From CAWEDP01 sp963807925 (GTDB lineage Bacteria; Acidobacteriota; Vicinamibacteria; Vicinamibacterales; CAVVIG01), in NCBI GenBank assembly GCA_963807925.1, contig CAWEDP010000002.1, positions 1,178,001 through 1,242,000 of the forward strand: a stretch of DNA of 64,000 nt, in the 5' to 3' direction. Within the stretch, counting starts at the first letter, position 1, and the number at the start of each line of letters is the position of its first letter. A program made the translations under genes and the position numbers. This document shows positions 51,871-59,736 of the stretch, in pieces. The notes under the pieces were generated by a model, which saw nothing but the letters and a program-made list of their open reading frames with translations, had not been told where the DNA came from and did not search any database.

Positions 51871-53964
51871 CTACCCGATTTCAATCAGCTTGAACCGCTT
51901 CTCCCAGGCCTCGACCGCGTGCGACAGCGCCGGGCTCCCGGCCGGCGCCGACGCAAACCAGGCGTCGGCGTCGCGCCTCGCGACCTCGAGCAGGTCCCGA
52001 TCGCGTACCAGATCGATCAGGCGGAAGGTGGGCAGGCCGGCCTGGCGCGTGCCGAAGAAGTCGCCGGCGCCCCGGAGCCCCAGATCGCGCTCGGCGATCT
52101 CGAACCCGTCGGTCGTGTCGGTCATGGCCTTCAGGCGCTCGCGCGCGTCTTCGGAGAGCGGCGACTGGTACATCAGAAAGCAGAACGACGGGTGCCGATC
52201 CCGTCCGACGCGGCCGCGCAGCTGATGCAGCTGCGCCAGCCCGAACCGCTCGGCGTGTTCGATGAGCATCACGCTCGCGTTCGCCACGTCGATGCCCACC
52301 TCCACGACCGTCGTCGCCACGAGAATGTCGAGCTCGCCTGCCGCGAACGCCTTCATCACCCGGTCTTTGCCGCCCGCCTTCAACCGCCCGTGCAGCAGGC
52401 CGACGCGGTACTCGGGGAACACGTCGTGCGCCAGCGTATCGGCCATTCCGGTCGCCGCCCGGAGGTCGATCTTCTCGGACTCCTCGACGAGCGGATAGAT
52501 CACGTACGCCTGCCGGCCCGCCTCGAGCTCGGTGCGGATGAACCCGTACACCTGGTCGCGCCGGCTCTCCGGCTTCGCCGCCGTCCTGATTGGCTGTCGT
52601 CCGGGCGGCGTGTCGCGGATCACCGACACGTCCAGATCGCCGTAGAGCGTCAGCGCCAGCGTCCGCGGTATCGGCGTCGCCGTCATCACGAGCACGTCGG
52701 GACGGCTTCCCTTGGACCGCAGCGTCGCCCGCTGGACCACGCCGAAGCGATGCTGCTCGTCGATGACCACGAGCCCGAGCTGTCGGAACGCGACGTCGCT
52801 CTGCACGAGCGCATGGGTCCCGACCACCAGGTGCACCGCGCCGGACTCGATCTCGGCGAGCTGCGATCGCCGGGCCGCGCCGCCCACGCTGCCCGTCAGG
52901 AGGGCGACGCGAAACCGCGACGGCTGCAGCAGCCGCGACAGCGTCAGGAAGTGCTGCTCCGCGAGAATCTCGGTCGGCGCCATGAATGCGACCTGCAGAC
53001 CGCTCTCCATGGCGACGAGCGCCGCCAGGACGGCGACGATGGTCTTGCCGGCGCCCACGTCGCCCTGGAGCAGCCGGTTCATCGGCTGCGGCTTCTGCAG
53101 ATCCTCCACGATTTCCTTCAACGCCTGGCGCTGACCCGGGGTGAGCCTGAAGGGCAGCAGGCGCCGCGCCGCTTCACGCACGCGGTCGTCGACGCGAACA
53201 ACCACCGGCTTCGGCTCGCTCAGCCCCAGGCGGCGCTGCGCGAGCACGCCGCTGTGGAACAGAAACGCCTCTTCGAAAATGAGCCGCCGCTGCGCCGGCG
53301 TTCCGAAGCGGTTCAGTTCCTCGATCGACGCGTCGCCGGCGGGAAAGTGCGACCCGTGCAGCGCCGCAAGACGCGACGGCAGCGCATGCGCAAGACGCAC
53401 CGCCTCGGGCAGCGGATCGGACAGATCCTCGGGCAGACGCTCCAGGATGTCGTGCACCAGCCGGCGCTGCATCTTCGGCGTCATCGCGCCGGCCCTTTCG
53501 TACACCGGCACGATACGTCCCGTGTGGATCGTCCCGCCCTCTTCGTCCTCGAGGATTTCGTACTGGGGGTTGGTCAGCTGAATGCCCCCATGACCGGGCA
53601 TCTCCGCCGGACCGAACAGCACGACGCGCTGGCCGCGGGAGAACACGTCGCGGAGAAAGGGCTGATTCAGCCAGGTCGCGCGGACGGCCCCGGTCTCGTC
53701 GGTGATCAGCGCTTCGAAGATCTTGAACCCGGGGCGCCGCGTCGCGCGCAGGCCGCAGCTTGCGATGCGTCCCTGGACCGACGCCATCGGTCCCGGGCGC
53801 AGCGACGCGATCGTCTGCAGACGGCTGCGATCCTCGTAGCGGAGCGGAAAGCGGTACAGGAGGTCTTCCACCGTGAGGAGGCCGACGCGCTCCAGATCGG
53901 CGGCGCGGCGCGGGCCGACGCCCTTGAGATACTGGAGCGGCGTCGCCAGGAGCTCGGGCGTCAC
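51871..53964 (-). CDS. recG: ATP-dependent DNA helicase RecG
   Basis: 697 aa from GTG 53964. Wedge/OB domain at the N-terminus (LQTIASLRPGPMASVQGRIAS), SF2 motor with GDVGAGKT, DEQH box (LVVIDEQHRFGVVQR), TATPIPRTLALTLYGDLD and the LHQLRGRVGRDR motif VI. It remodels stalled replication forks and Holliday-like junctions. The GTG overlaps the stop of the preceding exported-protein gene (GTGA), and the stop is two bases from rsmD, so translation is coupled across three genes. Confidence 0.97.
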   Translation of the reverse strand: MTPELLATPLQYLKGVGPRRAADLERVGLLTVEDLLYRFPLRYEDRSRLQTIASLRPGPMASVQGRIASCGLRATRRPGFKIFEALITDETGAVRATWLNQPFLRDVFSRGQRVVLFGPAEMPGHGGIQLTNPQYEILEDEEGGTIHTGRIVPVYERAGAMTPKMQRRLVHDILERLPEDLSDPLPEAVRLAHALPSRLAALHGSHFPAGDASIEELNRFGTPAQRRLIFEEAFLFHSGVLAQRRLGLSEPKPVVVRVDDRVREAARRLLPFRLTPGQRQALKEIVEDLQKPQPMNRLLQGDVGAGKTIVAVLAALVAMESGLQVAFMAPTEILAEQHFLTLSRLLQPSRFRVALLTGSVGGAARRSQLAEIESGAVHLVVGTHALVQSDVAFRQLGLVVIDEQHRFGVVQRATLRSKGSRPDVLVMTATPIPRTLALTLYGDLDVSVIRDTPPGRQPIRTAAKPESRRDQVYGFIRTELEAGRQAYVIYPLVEESEKIDLRAATGMADTLAHDVFPEYRVGLLHGRLKAGGKDRVMKAFAAGELDILVATTVVEVGIDVANASVMLIEHAERFGLAQLHQLRGRVGRDRHPSFCFLMYQSPLSEDARERLKAMTDTTDGFEIAERDLGLRGAGDFFGTRQAGLPTFRLIDLVRDRDLLEVARRDADAWFASAPAGSPALSHAVEAWEKRFKLIEIG

Positions 53965-54578
53965 TGCACGACGATCGCGCGTCCGACCTCGACCTGGATC
54001 TCGTTGATGTTCGCGGGCAGCTTGAAGGGGTCGTCGAGGCCGACGCCGGACGGATTGTCGGGGGTGCGCGAGTAGTAGCTGACGATTTCCTGCAACACGA
54101 GCTTCGGGACCGGAATGGGGCCCACCGCGGCGGACTCGAAATTGACGCGGGCCACGCCGCGGGTCGCCTGCAGCACGCCGGTCGCGGTCACCGGAACCCG
54201 TCCGCTGATCCAGTTCATCGGATCGAGGACGCCCCGCTCCTTCTGCTTGCGGACTGCGTCGAGATCGACAATCGCACGAGCGGTGACTCGCCCGCCGCCG
54301 AGAATCGACACGGCAGGATCGACGATGCCGGCAGGAATCTGATCGGCCGCGTCGAAGGCAAGAAACGCGTTCACCTCATTCTGCGTGACGAGCGTGCGCC
54401 GCGGCTGTCGCGCGCGTGCCGTCCCGTAGCGCGTCATGAGGGCCACCTTCTGCCGGAGCGACGCGGCATCGGCCCGAGATGGCTTCGCGTCGACGGCCAT
54501 CACGAGCGCGGATGCCAGGGCGACCACCAATCCAAGCGCCATCGCGCCGAGACGTGGAGCTAAAGCGTTACACGCCAT
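53961..54578 (-). CDS. Exported or membrane-tethered protein of unknown function
   Basis: 205 aa from ATG 54578. An N-terminal hydrophobic segment (LGAMALGLVVALASALVMAVDA) acts as signal or anchor. The rest is compact and beta-rich: RTLVTQNEVNAFLAFDAADQIPAGIVDPAVSILGGGRVTARAIVDLDAVRKQ, then VPVTATGVLQATRGVARVNFESAAVGPIPVPKLVLQEIVSYY. The pattern of a lipid- or ligand-binding domain is possible but unproven. No family name comes to mind. Its stop overlaps recG's start (GTGA). It may be the first gene of the recG-rsmD-coaD run, or belong with the sigma-factor module upstream. Confidence 0.65.
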   Translation of the reverse strand: MACNALAPRLGAMALGLVVALASALVMAVDAKPSRADAASLRQKVALMTRYGTARARQPRRTLVTQNEVNAFLAFDAADQIPAGIVDPAVSILGGGRVTARAIVDLDAVRKQKERGVLDPMNWISGRVPVTATGVLQATRGVARVNFESAAVGPIPVPKLVLQEIVSYYSRTPDNPSGVGLDDPFKLPANINEIQVEVGRAIVVQ

Positions 54579-54645
54579 GTACTTCCGGAAGTCTACTACA
54601 AAGGCCGGCTTCCCTTCGTGCTGGCGGACTCCCGGCGGGCGGGCG

Positions 54646-55185
54646 TCATTGTCCCCGCGGGAGAACGCGTGGCCGGCTGTTCTGGCGCGCGCGCGTGACG
54701 AGCTCGATCTTCCGCCGCTCCATCAATTCCTCGAAGGCGCGAAACCGCGCCTGCTGCCGCACGTCCAGCACCTGATCGATCGCATCGAGCGCTTTGCCCA
54801 CGTCGGCGGCCGAGCGGGCATCCAGATCCTGCAGCTTCCGAAGCTCGTCGCGCAGGGTGCCGTCGTCGGTTTTCGGATCGGCAGACGCCTGCCGCAGCTG
54901 CTGAATCAGCCGGGTGCGCTCGCCCTGCAGCCGGCGTCGCACCTCCTGCAGCGCCCTGAATCGCGGCAGGAATTGCGTGAACTGATCGTCGCGCAGCTGC
55001 AGCTGGTCCTGTGCCTGCACGAGCGCGTAGGCGTCGAACATCCGCTGAATCTCGGCCGGAGTCACGCCGGCTTCGTCGGAGGGACCACGCCGCGGCGCCT
55101 GCGCCACCGCCGCCGGCGCGCTCGCCGCCACCATCAGCGCGGCGGCAACGAGACCGTTTCTGCACATCGTGAGTGGGTCCACCAT
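54646..55185 (-). CDS. Spy/CpxP-like periplasmic protein
   Basis: 179 aa. It starts with a signal peptide (GLVAAALMVAASAPAAVAQ). The body is almost wholly helical and charged: QDQLQLRDDQFTQFLPRFRALQEVRRRLQGERTRLIQQL, with LRDELRKLQDLDARSAADVGKALDAIDQVLDVRQQARFRAFEELMERRKIELV. This matches the LTxxQ-type helical hairpins of Spy/CpxP/ZraP envelope-stress proteins. It follows the anti-sigma factor gene by one base, so it may be an effector or feedback sensor of the ECF sigma factor module. Metal binding cannot be judged. Confidence 0.7.
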   Translation of the reverse strand: MVDPLTMCRNGLVAAALMVAASAPAAVAQAPRRGPSDEAGVTPAEIQRMFDAYALVQAQDQLQLRDDQFTQFLPRFRALQEVRRRLQGERTRLIQQLRQASADPKTDDGTLRDELRKLQDLDARSAADVGKALDAIDQVLDVRQQARFRAFEELMERRKIELVTRARQNSRPRVLPRGQ

Positions 55186-55186
55186 C

Positions 55187-55765
55187 TCAGGCCCCTCGTC
55201 GACCCGGCGACAGCGCGTCCTGCAGCAGCCGCCGAAGCTCGCGGCGCTCGTCCTCGCTCAGCACGCTCACGGCCTCGGCACCCACATCCGCTCCGCCCCG
55301 TACGAGACTCGCGTCACCGGCGACCTCCCAGTCGACGTCCGCGAGCAGGTCCGCCACGAGCGCCAGCGAGGCATCGTCGGCGGCGCCCGGCCCCTCGAGC
55401 GTCGCGTCCGCGCGCGAGGCCGCAGGCGGAGCGGCTCGCTCGTCGCCGATGCGGCTCCTGATGCCGACCGCCACCACGAGCACGCCGATCGCGGCGACCG
55501 CCAGGCGCCAGCCCCATCCGACGCGGACCCATGACCAGACGGCGGACGGCTCCTGGCCGACCGCATCCCGGACCCGCGCCGAGAAATGATCCCAGAACAT
55601 CGGCGACGGCTCGGGCGCCTCGATCACGCCGACCGAGGCGATTGTGTCGCGGAGCGCGTCGACCTGGGCGCGACAGCCGGCGCAGGAGGCAAGATGCGGC
55701 AGCGACCCGGCGCTCCGCGTCCCTTCCGCGAGGTCGACGAACTCCTCCGCGGTCAGGTGAGCCAT
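55187..55765 (-). CDS. Anti-sigma factor with zinc-finger-like N-terminus
   Basis: 192 aa. ATG 55765 overlaps the sigma factor stop (TGATG). The N-terminal part HLTAEEFVDLAEG ... LPHLASCAGCRAQVDALRDTI is the zf-HC2 (anti-sigma) type: His, then CxxC. One membrane helix (WRLAVAAIGVLVVAVGIRS, about residues 92-110) separates it from an Ala/Asp-rich periplasmic part ending in ERRELRRLLQDAL. It would hold the ECF sigma factor at the membrane until a periplasmic signal releases it. The coupling to the sigma gene is the strongest evidence. Confidence 0.85.
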   Translation of the reverse strand: MAHLTAEEFVDLAEGTRSAGSLPHLASCAGCRAQVDALRDTIASVGVIEAPEPSPMFWDHFSARVRDAVGQEPSAVWSWVRVGWGWRLAVAAIGVLVVAVGIRSRIGDERAAPPAASRADATLEGPGAADDASLALVADLLADVDWEVAGDASLVRGGADVGAEAVSVLSEDERRELRRLLQDALSPGRRGA

Positions 55766-56403
55766 CACCCGACCCGGCCACGGAGCTGGCGCTTCAGGTT
55801 CGCCAGCGCGTGGAAGAAGTTGGCCTTCACAGCCCCCACGGAGCTGCCGAGAGTCTCGGCGATTTCCTGATGCGAAAGCCCGCGGTACACCCGCAGGATG
55901 AGCGTGGCGCGCTGCCGGTCCGGCAGGCGCGCGATGGCCGCACGCACGCGGGCGGCTCGCTCCTCCTTCAGCAGCCGCTGGTCCGCCGGTTCCGCCTCGG
56001 TGTCGACGTGGCGCCGCTCGTCCAGCTCCTCCGTGGCGAGCTTCTTCGCGCTGGCGCGGCTGAGACACACGTTCACACCGATCCGATAGAGCCAGGTGGA
56101 CAGCGACGCCGCGCCGCGAAAGGTCTTCAGCCCCTGAAACGCCCTGATGAAGACGTCCTGCGACAGGTCGCTCGCATCCTCGTGATTGCCGGCGAACCGA
56201 TAGCACAGCTGATAGACCTGCCGCCGATGACGCTCGACGATCAGGTCGAACGCGCCACGCCGCCCCGCGCGGCACGCCTCCACCAGCGCCGCGTCATCGA
56301 GATCGGCGATCGTCGGGTCGATCACGTCAGCGCCGTCCGCCACCGTCACATCCCAGGGCGGTCCGCCGGATCGAGGGAGGGTCCACGCAAACGTTGCCGC
56401 CAT
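55765..56403 (-). CDS. ECF RNA polymerase sigma factor
   Basis: 212 aa from ATG 56403; a GTG later (VTVADGADVIDP) would still give a full protein and no ribosome site decides. Sigma region 2: LVEACRAGRRGAFDLIVERHRRQVYQLCYRFAGNHEDASDLSQDVFIRAFQGLKTFRGAASLSTWLYRIGVNVC. Region 4: ARLPDRQRATLILRVYRGLSHQEIAETLGSSVGAVKANFFHALANLKRQL. The pair with a zf-HC2 anti-sigma factor is standard. Target promoters are unknown but the operon itself is a likely one. It lies 94 bases beyond the PfkB gene's end on the same strand. Confidence 0.93.
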   Translation of the reverse strand: MAATFAWTLPRSGGPPWDVTVADGADVIDPTIADLDDAALVEACRAGRRGAFDLIVERHRRQVYQLCYRFAGNHEDASDLSQDVFIRAFQGLKTFRGAASLSTWLYRIGVNVCLSRASAKKLATEELDERRHVDTEAEPADQRLLKEERAARVRAAIARLPDRQRATLILRVYRGLSHQEIAETLGSSVGAVKANFFHALANLKRQLRGRVG

Positions 56404-56497
56404 GAAGGTCAGACCGTCAGGCCCTTGCGCCGTTTGTTCGTCTCGGCGGGGCCTTCCAGTTATTAGACCGCAGCGGGGCGGGAAAAGTAAGACGCCG

Positions 56498-57451
56498 TCA
56501 CGGGTGAGGCCGCAGCGCGAGAAGTTGATCGACCTCGTCCGACGTGGCGATGTCGGACTGGGCGCCAAGAGCGCGACAGCTCAGGGCCGCGGCTGCGTTC
56601 GCAAACGCCAGGGCGTCTTCGAGCTCGCCGGCCGGGTCGCGCAGGCACGCGGCGGCGAACGCGCCGCGAAAGACGTCGCCGGCACCGGTGCTGTCCACGC
56701 AATTCACGCTGAATCCCCGGGTGCGGATGTGACGCCCGCCGGACCAGGCGAGGCTCCCGTCGCGTCCGAGGGTGACCGCCACGACCGCGGCGCCGAACTC
56801 GCGGCCGAGCGCCTCGATGGCGCGCGCCGGATCTTCGTATCCGGTCAGCGCGGCGGGGAAATCCTGCGCCGCGATGATGACGTCGATCTGCTGGAGCAGA
56901 TCGCCGATGCCAGGCCGCACCTTCTCGACGTCGATCATCGTGGCGATGCCGGCACGGCGGGCCTGGCGGGCGGCCTCGGTCGCCGCGGCGGTCTCGTAGC
57001 AGTCCACCAGCAGGACCCGGCCGGACGTGACCGGACCGACCGGCACGTCCTTCGGCTGCATCGTCAACGCCGGATGCCGGTCCCACAGGACGGTTCGGTC
57101 CCCGGTCCGCGCATCGACGATGACGACGGCAAACTGATTGGTGGCGCCCGGCACGGTGCGCGCGGCGCTGAGGTCCACACCCTCCCGTTCGAGGTTCGCC
57201 CGCGACAGGGCGCCGAACTCGTCGGCGCCGAAGCTGCCGACGTAGCGCGCACGCCATCCCAGCCGCGCGACAGCGACCATCGCCGTGGCGATTTGTCCGC
57301 CGGGCAGCTTCGCGAACCGCTGAAGCCGTTGCTTCGTGTCGCTGGCGGGAAACTCGGCGACGACGGTCAGCAGGTCGACACTGTTGAGTCCCAGCCCCAC
57401 GACATCGAACGGTCTGGAGGCGGCCCCTGGAATCGCGATCGGAATCCGCAC
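56498..57451 (-). CDS. PfkB-family carbohydrate kinase
   Basis: 317 aa from GTG 57451; the upstream open frame lacks family sequence and crosses the lexA promoter. It has the ribokinase signatures: LPGGQIATAMVAVARLGWRARYVGSFGADEFG near residue 50, and the catalytic STGAGDVFRGAFAAA near residue 265, with the base Asp. The substrate may be ribose, a nucleoside, or another sugar; the VDLLTVVAEFPASDTKQRL opening resembles unassigned members. Divergent from lexA across 187 bases; a 7-bp inverted repeat lies just upstream of its start. Confidence 0.9.
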   Translation of the reverse strand: MRIPIAIPGAASRPFDVVGLGLNSVDLLTVVAEFPASDTKQRLQRFAKLPGGQIATAMVAVARLGWRARYVGSFGADEFGALSRANLEREGVDLSAARTVPGATNQFAVVIVDARTGDRTVLWDRHPALTMQPKDVPVGPVTSGRVLLVDCYETAAATEAARQARRAGIATMIDVEKVRPGIGDLLQQIDVIIAAQDFPAALTGYEDPARAIEALGREFGAAVVAVTLGRDGSLAWSGGRHIRTRGFSVNCVDSTGAGDVFRGAFAAACLRDPAGELEDALAFANAAAALSCRALGAQSDIATSDEVDQLLALRPHP

Positions 57452-57473
57452 GTCAATTGATCGTAACGCGTTG

Positions 57474-57500
57474 GCGAGAGTCGTCTTTTCGTGCTCTCGC
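57474..57500. repeat. Inverted repeat in the pfkB-lexA intergenic region
   Basis: GCGAGAG (57474-57480) and CTCTCGC (57494-57500) flank 13 bases. The repeat lies 23 bases upstream of the kinase start. It can be a protein-binding dyad or an mRNA hairpin at the 5' end of the kinase message. Confidence 0.5.
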
Positions 57501-57542
57501 GCGAAACTGCGCGCTTCTGACGGAAATCGACCAGCATATCGC

Positions 57543-57571
57543 TTGACCTTCGCCTTTCTTTTGCGTATAGT
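57543..57571 (+). promoter_or_regulatory. lexA promoter
   Basis: TTGACC (57543-57548) and TATAGT (57566-57571) are 17 bases apart, close to consensus sigma-70. The predicted transcript starts near 57578 and has a leader of about 60 bases. A GC-rich dyad CGCGCG-gcgctg-CGCGCG begins at 57582, a possible LexA site, but no known SOS box of the GAAC/GTTC or CTGT type is seen. Confidence 0.75.
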
Positions 57572-57638
57572 GCTCCCGGTTCGCGCGGCGCTGCGCGCGC
57601 GGAGTTTTACTGGCGGATTCCGCAACACGGAGGTCGAC

Positions 57639-58247
57639 GTGCTTCCTCTGACGAAGCGGCAGCGTGAGATTCTCGATTACCTCACCGAGTTCATCCAGCA
57701 GCACGGCTATGCGCCGAGTCTGGAGGAAATCGGCCGGCGATTCGGTCTCTCATCGCTCGCGACGGTGCACAAGCACCTCACGAATCTTCAGGAAAAGGGA
57801 TTCATCAGGCGCGCCTGGAACCGGAGCCGGTCGGTCGAGATGGTGCCGACGCGCACCGGCGGACGCGCGGTCGAGCTTCCGCTGCTCGGCTACGTCGCCG
57901 CCGGCGCTCCCATCGAGGCGGTCGCGTCGAGCGAAACGATCTCGATTCCCGAGGACCTGGTGGGCAAGCGCGACACCTACGTGTTGCGGGTCCGCGGCGA
58001 CTCGATGATCGACGAACAGATTCGCGATGGCGATTTCGTCGTCGTCGAGGATCGGAAGACCGCGGACAACGGCGAGATGGTCATCGCGCTCCTCCGCGGC
58101 TCGGACGTGACGCTCAAGAAGTTCTATCGCGACCCGGGCGGCAAAATCCGCCTGCAGCCGGCCAACGCCGCGATGCAGCCCATTTTCGCCGAGCCCGACC
58201 AGGTCCAGGTCCAGGGCGTCGTCGTGGGCGTCATGCGCAAGTACTGA
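57639..58247 (+). CDS. lexA: SOS repressor LexA
   Basis: 202 aa. GTG 57639 has CGGAGG five bases upstream; the long frame from 57336 is not used. The N-terminal winged HTH is clear (LTKRQREILDYLTEFIQQHGYAPSLEEIGRRFGLSSLATVHKHLTNLQEKGFI). The autocleavage Ala-Gly lies in VAAGAPIEA, the catalytic Ser in VRGDSMIDEQIRDGD, and Lys in EMVIALLRGSDVTLKKFY. It represses DNA-damage genes until RecA filaments trigger cleavage. The N-terminal third is divergent from E. coli LexA, so its operator is likely different. Confidence 0.95.
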   Translation: MLPLTKRQREILDYLTEFIQQHGYAPSLEEIGRRFGLSSLATVHKHLTNLQEKGFIRRAWNRSRSVEMVPTRTGGRAVELPLLGYVAAGAPIEAVASSETISIPEDLVGKRDTYVLRVRGDSMIDEQIRDGDFVVVEDRKTADNGEMVIALLRGSDVTLKKFYRDPGGKIRLQPANAAMQPIFAEPDQVQVQGVVVGVMRKY

Positions 58248-58323
58248 CCGCAGCTTGACGCGCCGCCGCCGCGGGTCGCCAGTCTGCGATCGGCAATCCG
58301 GGGTTCCGGCGGTAGACTGCCGT

Positions 58324-58647
58324 ATGGCCGATCAGCCCAAGCAAATCAACTTCACCATCGTCCCCGACGAAACCTCGACGGCGCCGCGGACCTACTCCAA
58401 CTTCTGCTCCATTGCCCATACGCCGTTCGATTTCACGCTCACGTTCTGCGAGGTGATGCCGCTGTCGGACAAGGAAGTCAAGGAGGCCGAGACCGAGCAT
58501 GTCGTGCGTGCGCCGGTTCGGAGCCGCATCGTCGTGCCGGTGCAGTTCGTGCCCAACCTCATCGCGGCGCTTCAGGAGCACTGGCGCGTGTACTCGGAGT
58601 CGTACAGCAACGTCGGTTGGAACAAGGGCCCCGGGCCGGTTCACTAG
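58324..58647 (+). CDS. DUF3467 protein
   Basis: 107 aa from ATG 58324. The core YSNFCSIAHTPFDFTLTFCEV, then VVPVQFVPNLIAALQEHWRVYSESY, is the DUF3467 pattern: a small, conserved cytoplasmic protein with a beta-sandwich-like profile. Function is unknown; it often lies near replication, repair or protein-quality genes. Here it sits between lexA and nth. No signal peptide or cysteine motif. Confidence 0.85.
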   Translation: MADQPKQINFTIVPDETSTAPRTYSNFCSIAHTPFDFTLTFCEVMPLSDKEVKEAETEHVVRAPVRSRIVVPVQFVPNLIAALQEHWRVYSESYSNVGWNKGPGPVH

Positions 58648-58660
58648 AGCCATTCAATCG

Positions 58661-59347
58661 ATGAAGACGGCGTCCGAGACGCGCGCGATTCTCGATCAGC
58701 TGGAACATCAGCATCCCGACGCCGATACGGAGCTGCGGTACGCCTCCGCCTTCGAGTTGCTGGTCGCGACGATACTGTCCGCGCAATCGACCGATCAGCG
58801 GGTCAACCAGGTCACGCCCGCGCTCTTCAGGAAATACCGCAACGCGCGGGCGCTTGCCCGCGTCGCGCCCGCGGCGCTCGAGCCGCTCGTGCACTCGACC
58901 GGGTTCTTTCGCGCCAAATCGAAGGCGCTCATCGGCATGGCGCAGGCGCTCGTGGCGGACCATCGCGGCGAGGTCCCCGCGAGCATGGAGGCGCTCGTCG
59001 CGCTGCCCGGCGTCGGACGGAAGACGGCCAGCGTCGTCCTCGGCCACGCGCTCGGCGTGCCGGCGTTGCCGGTCGATCGGCACGTCCTGCGTGTCGCAAC
59101 CCGCATCGGCATCGCCGAGTCCGACAGTCCCGACATCGTGGAACAGCAGTTGTGCGCGGCGCTGCCGAAACAGCGCTGGACCCGAGCCTCCGATACGCTG
59201 ATCCTGCACGGACGTCGCGTCTGTCGTCCGCGCCCGCTCTGTGACAGCTGCGTGGTGCAGGGCGACTGCGACTACTTCCGGACCATCGTCGGACCGGAGC
59301 GCGAGCGCGCGGTCACCATCAAGCCGAAGAGGCGTCCGCGGCCGTGA
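58661..59347 (+). CDS. nth: Endonuclease III
   Basis: 228 aa from ATG 58661. A DNA glycosylase/AP lyase for oxidised pyrimidines. The helix-hairpin-helix is LPGVGRKTASVVLGHA with the catalytic Lys in GRKTA, and the Asp is in PVDRHVLRVATRIG. The 4Fe-4S ligands are VCRPRPLCDSCVVQGDC, so C-x5-C-x2-C-x5-C: one residue shorter in the first gap than the usual C-x6. The stop overlaps the start of the following zincin gene (GTGA). Between lexA and rsmA, it is in a DNA-repair/translation run. Confidence 0.95.
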   Translation: MKTASETRAILDQLEHQHPDADTELRYASAFELLVATILSAQSTDQRVNQVTPALFRKYRNARALARVAPAALEPLVHSTGFFRAKSKALIGMAQALVADHRGEVPASMEALVALPGVGRKTASVVLGHALGVPALPVDRHVLRVATRIGIAESDSPDIVEQQLCAALPKQRWTRASDTLILHGRRVCRPRPLCDSCVVQGDCDYFRTIVGPERERAVTIKPKRRPRP

Positions 59348-59736
59348 GACGCGCGGACTTCGAGCAGCTCGTCGGCGAGGCGCTCGCCAGCATTCCGAAG
59401 CGCTTCCGCGACGCCATGAGCAACCTGGCCATCGTGGTGGAAGAGGAACCGTCGCGGGACCTCCTCCGGGAGCTCGAGATCGAGCCGCCCGACACGCTGC
59501 TCGGCCTCTACCAGGGGGTGCCGCTCACCGAACGCCACTGGGGCCAGGGCAACATGCTGCCGGACCGGATTCTCCTCTTCGAGGGCCCGATCGAGCGCGA
59601 GGCGGAGGACGAAGACGATCTCGTAGTGGCCATCGGCGAGACGCTCATTCACGAGATCGGTCACTATTTCGGGCTGAGCGAAGAGGAAATCGAAGACATC
59701 GAAGAGAACTACTGGGGCTCGATGTCGCGGCGATGA
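59344..59736 (+). CDS. MMP-like zinc metallopeptidase family protein
   Basis: 130 aa from GTG 59344, which overlaps the nth stop. It is the minimal zincin of the PF06262/DUF1025 type: an N-terminal FEQLVGEALASIPKRFRDAMSNLAIVVEEEPS, then LLGLYQGVPLTERHWG and ILLFEGPIEREAE, and the metal motif GETLIHEIGHYFGLSEEEI (HExxHxxG). The Glu of HExxH is present. Such proteins are small cytoplasmic and of unknown substrate. Its stop overlaps the start of rsmA (ATGA), so nth, this gene and rsmA are one translational unit. Confidence 0.92.
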   Translation: MRRADFEQLVGEALASIPKRFRDAMSNLAIVVEEEPSRDLLRELEIEPPDTLLGLYQGVPLTERHWGQGNMLPDRILLFEGPIEREAEDEDDLVVAIGETLIHEIGHYFGLSEEEIEDIEENYWGSMSRR

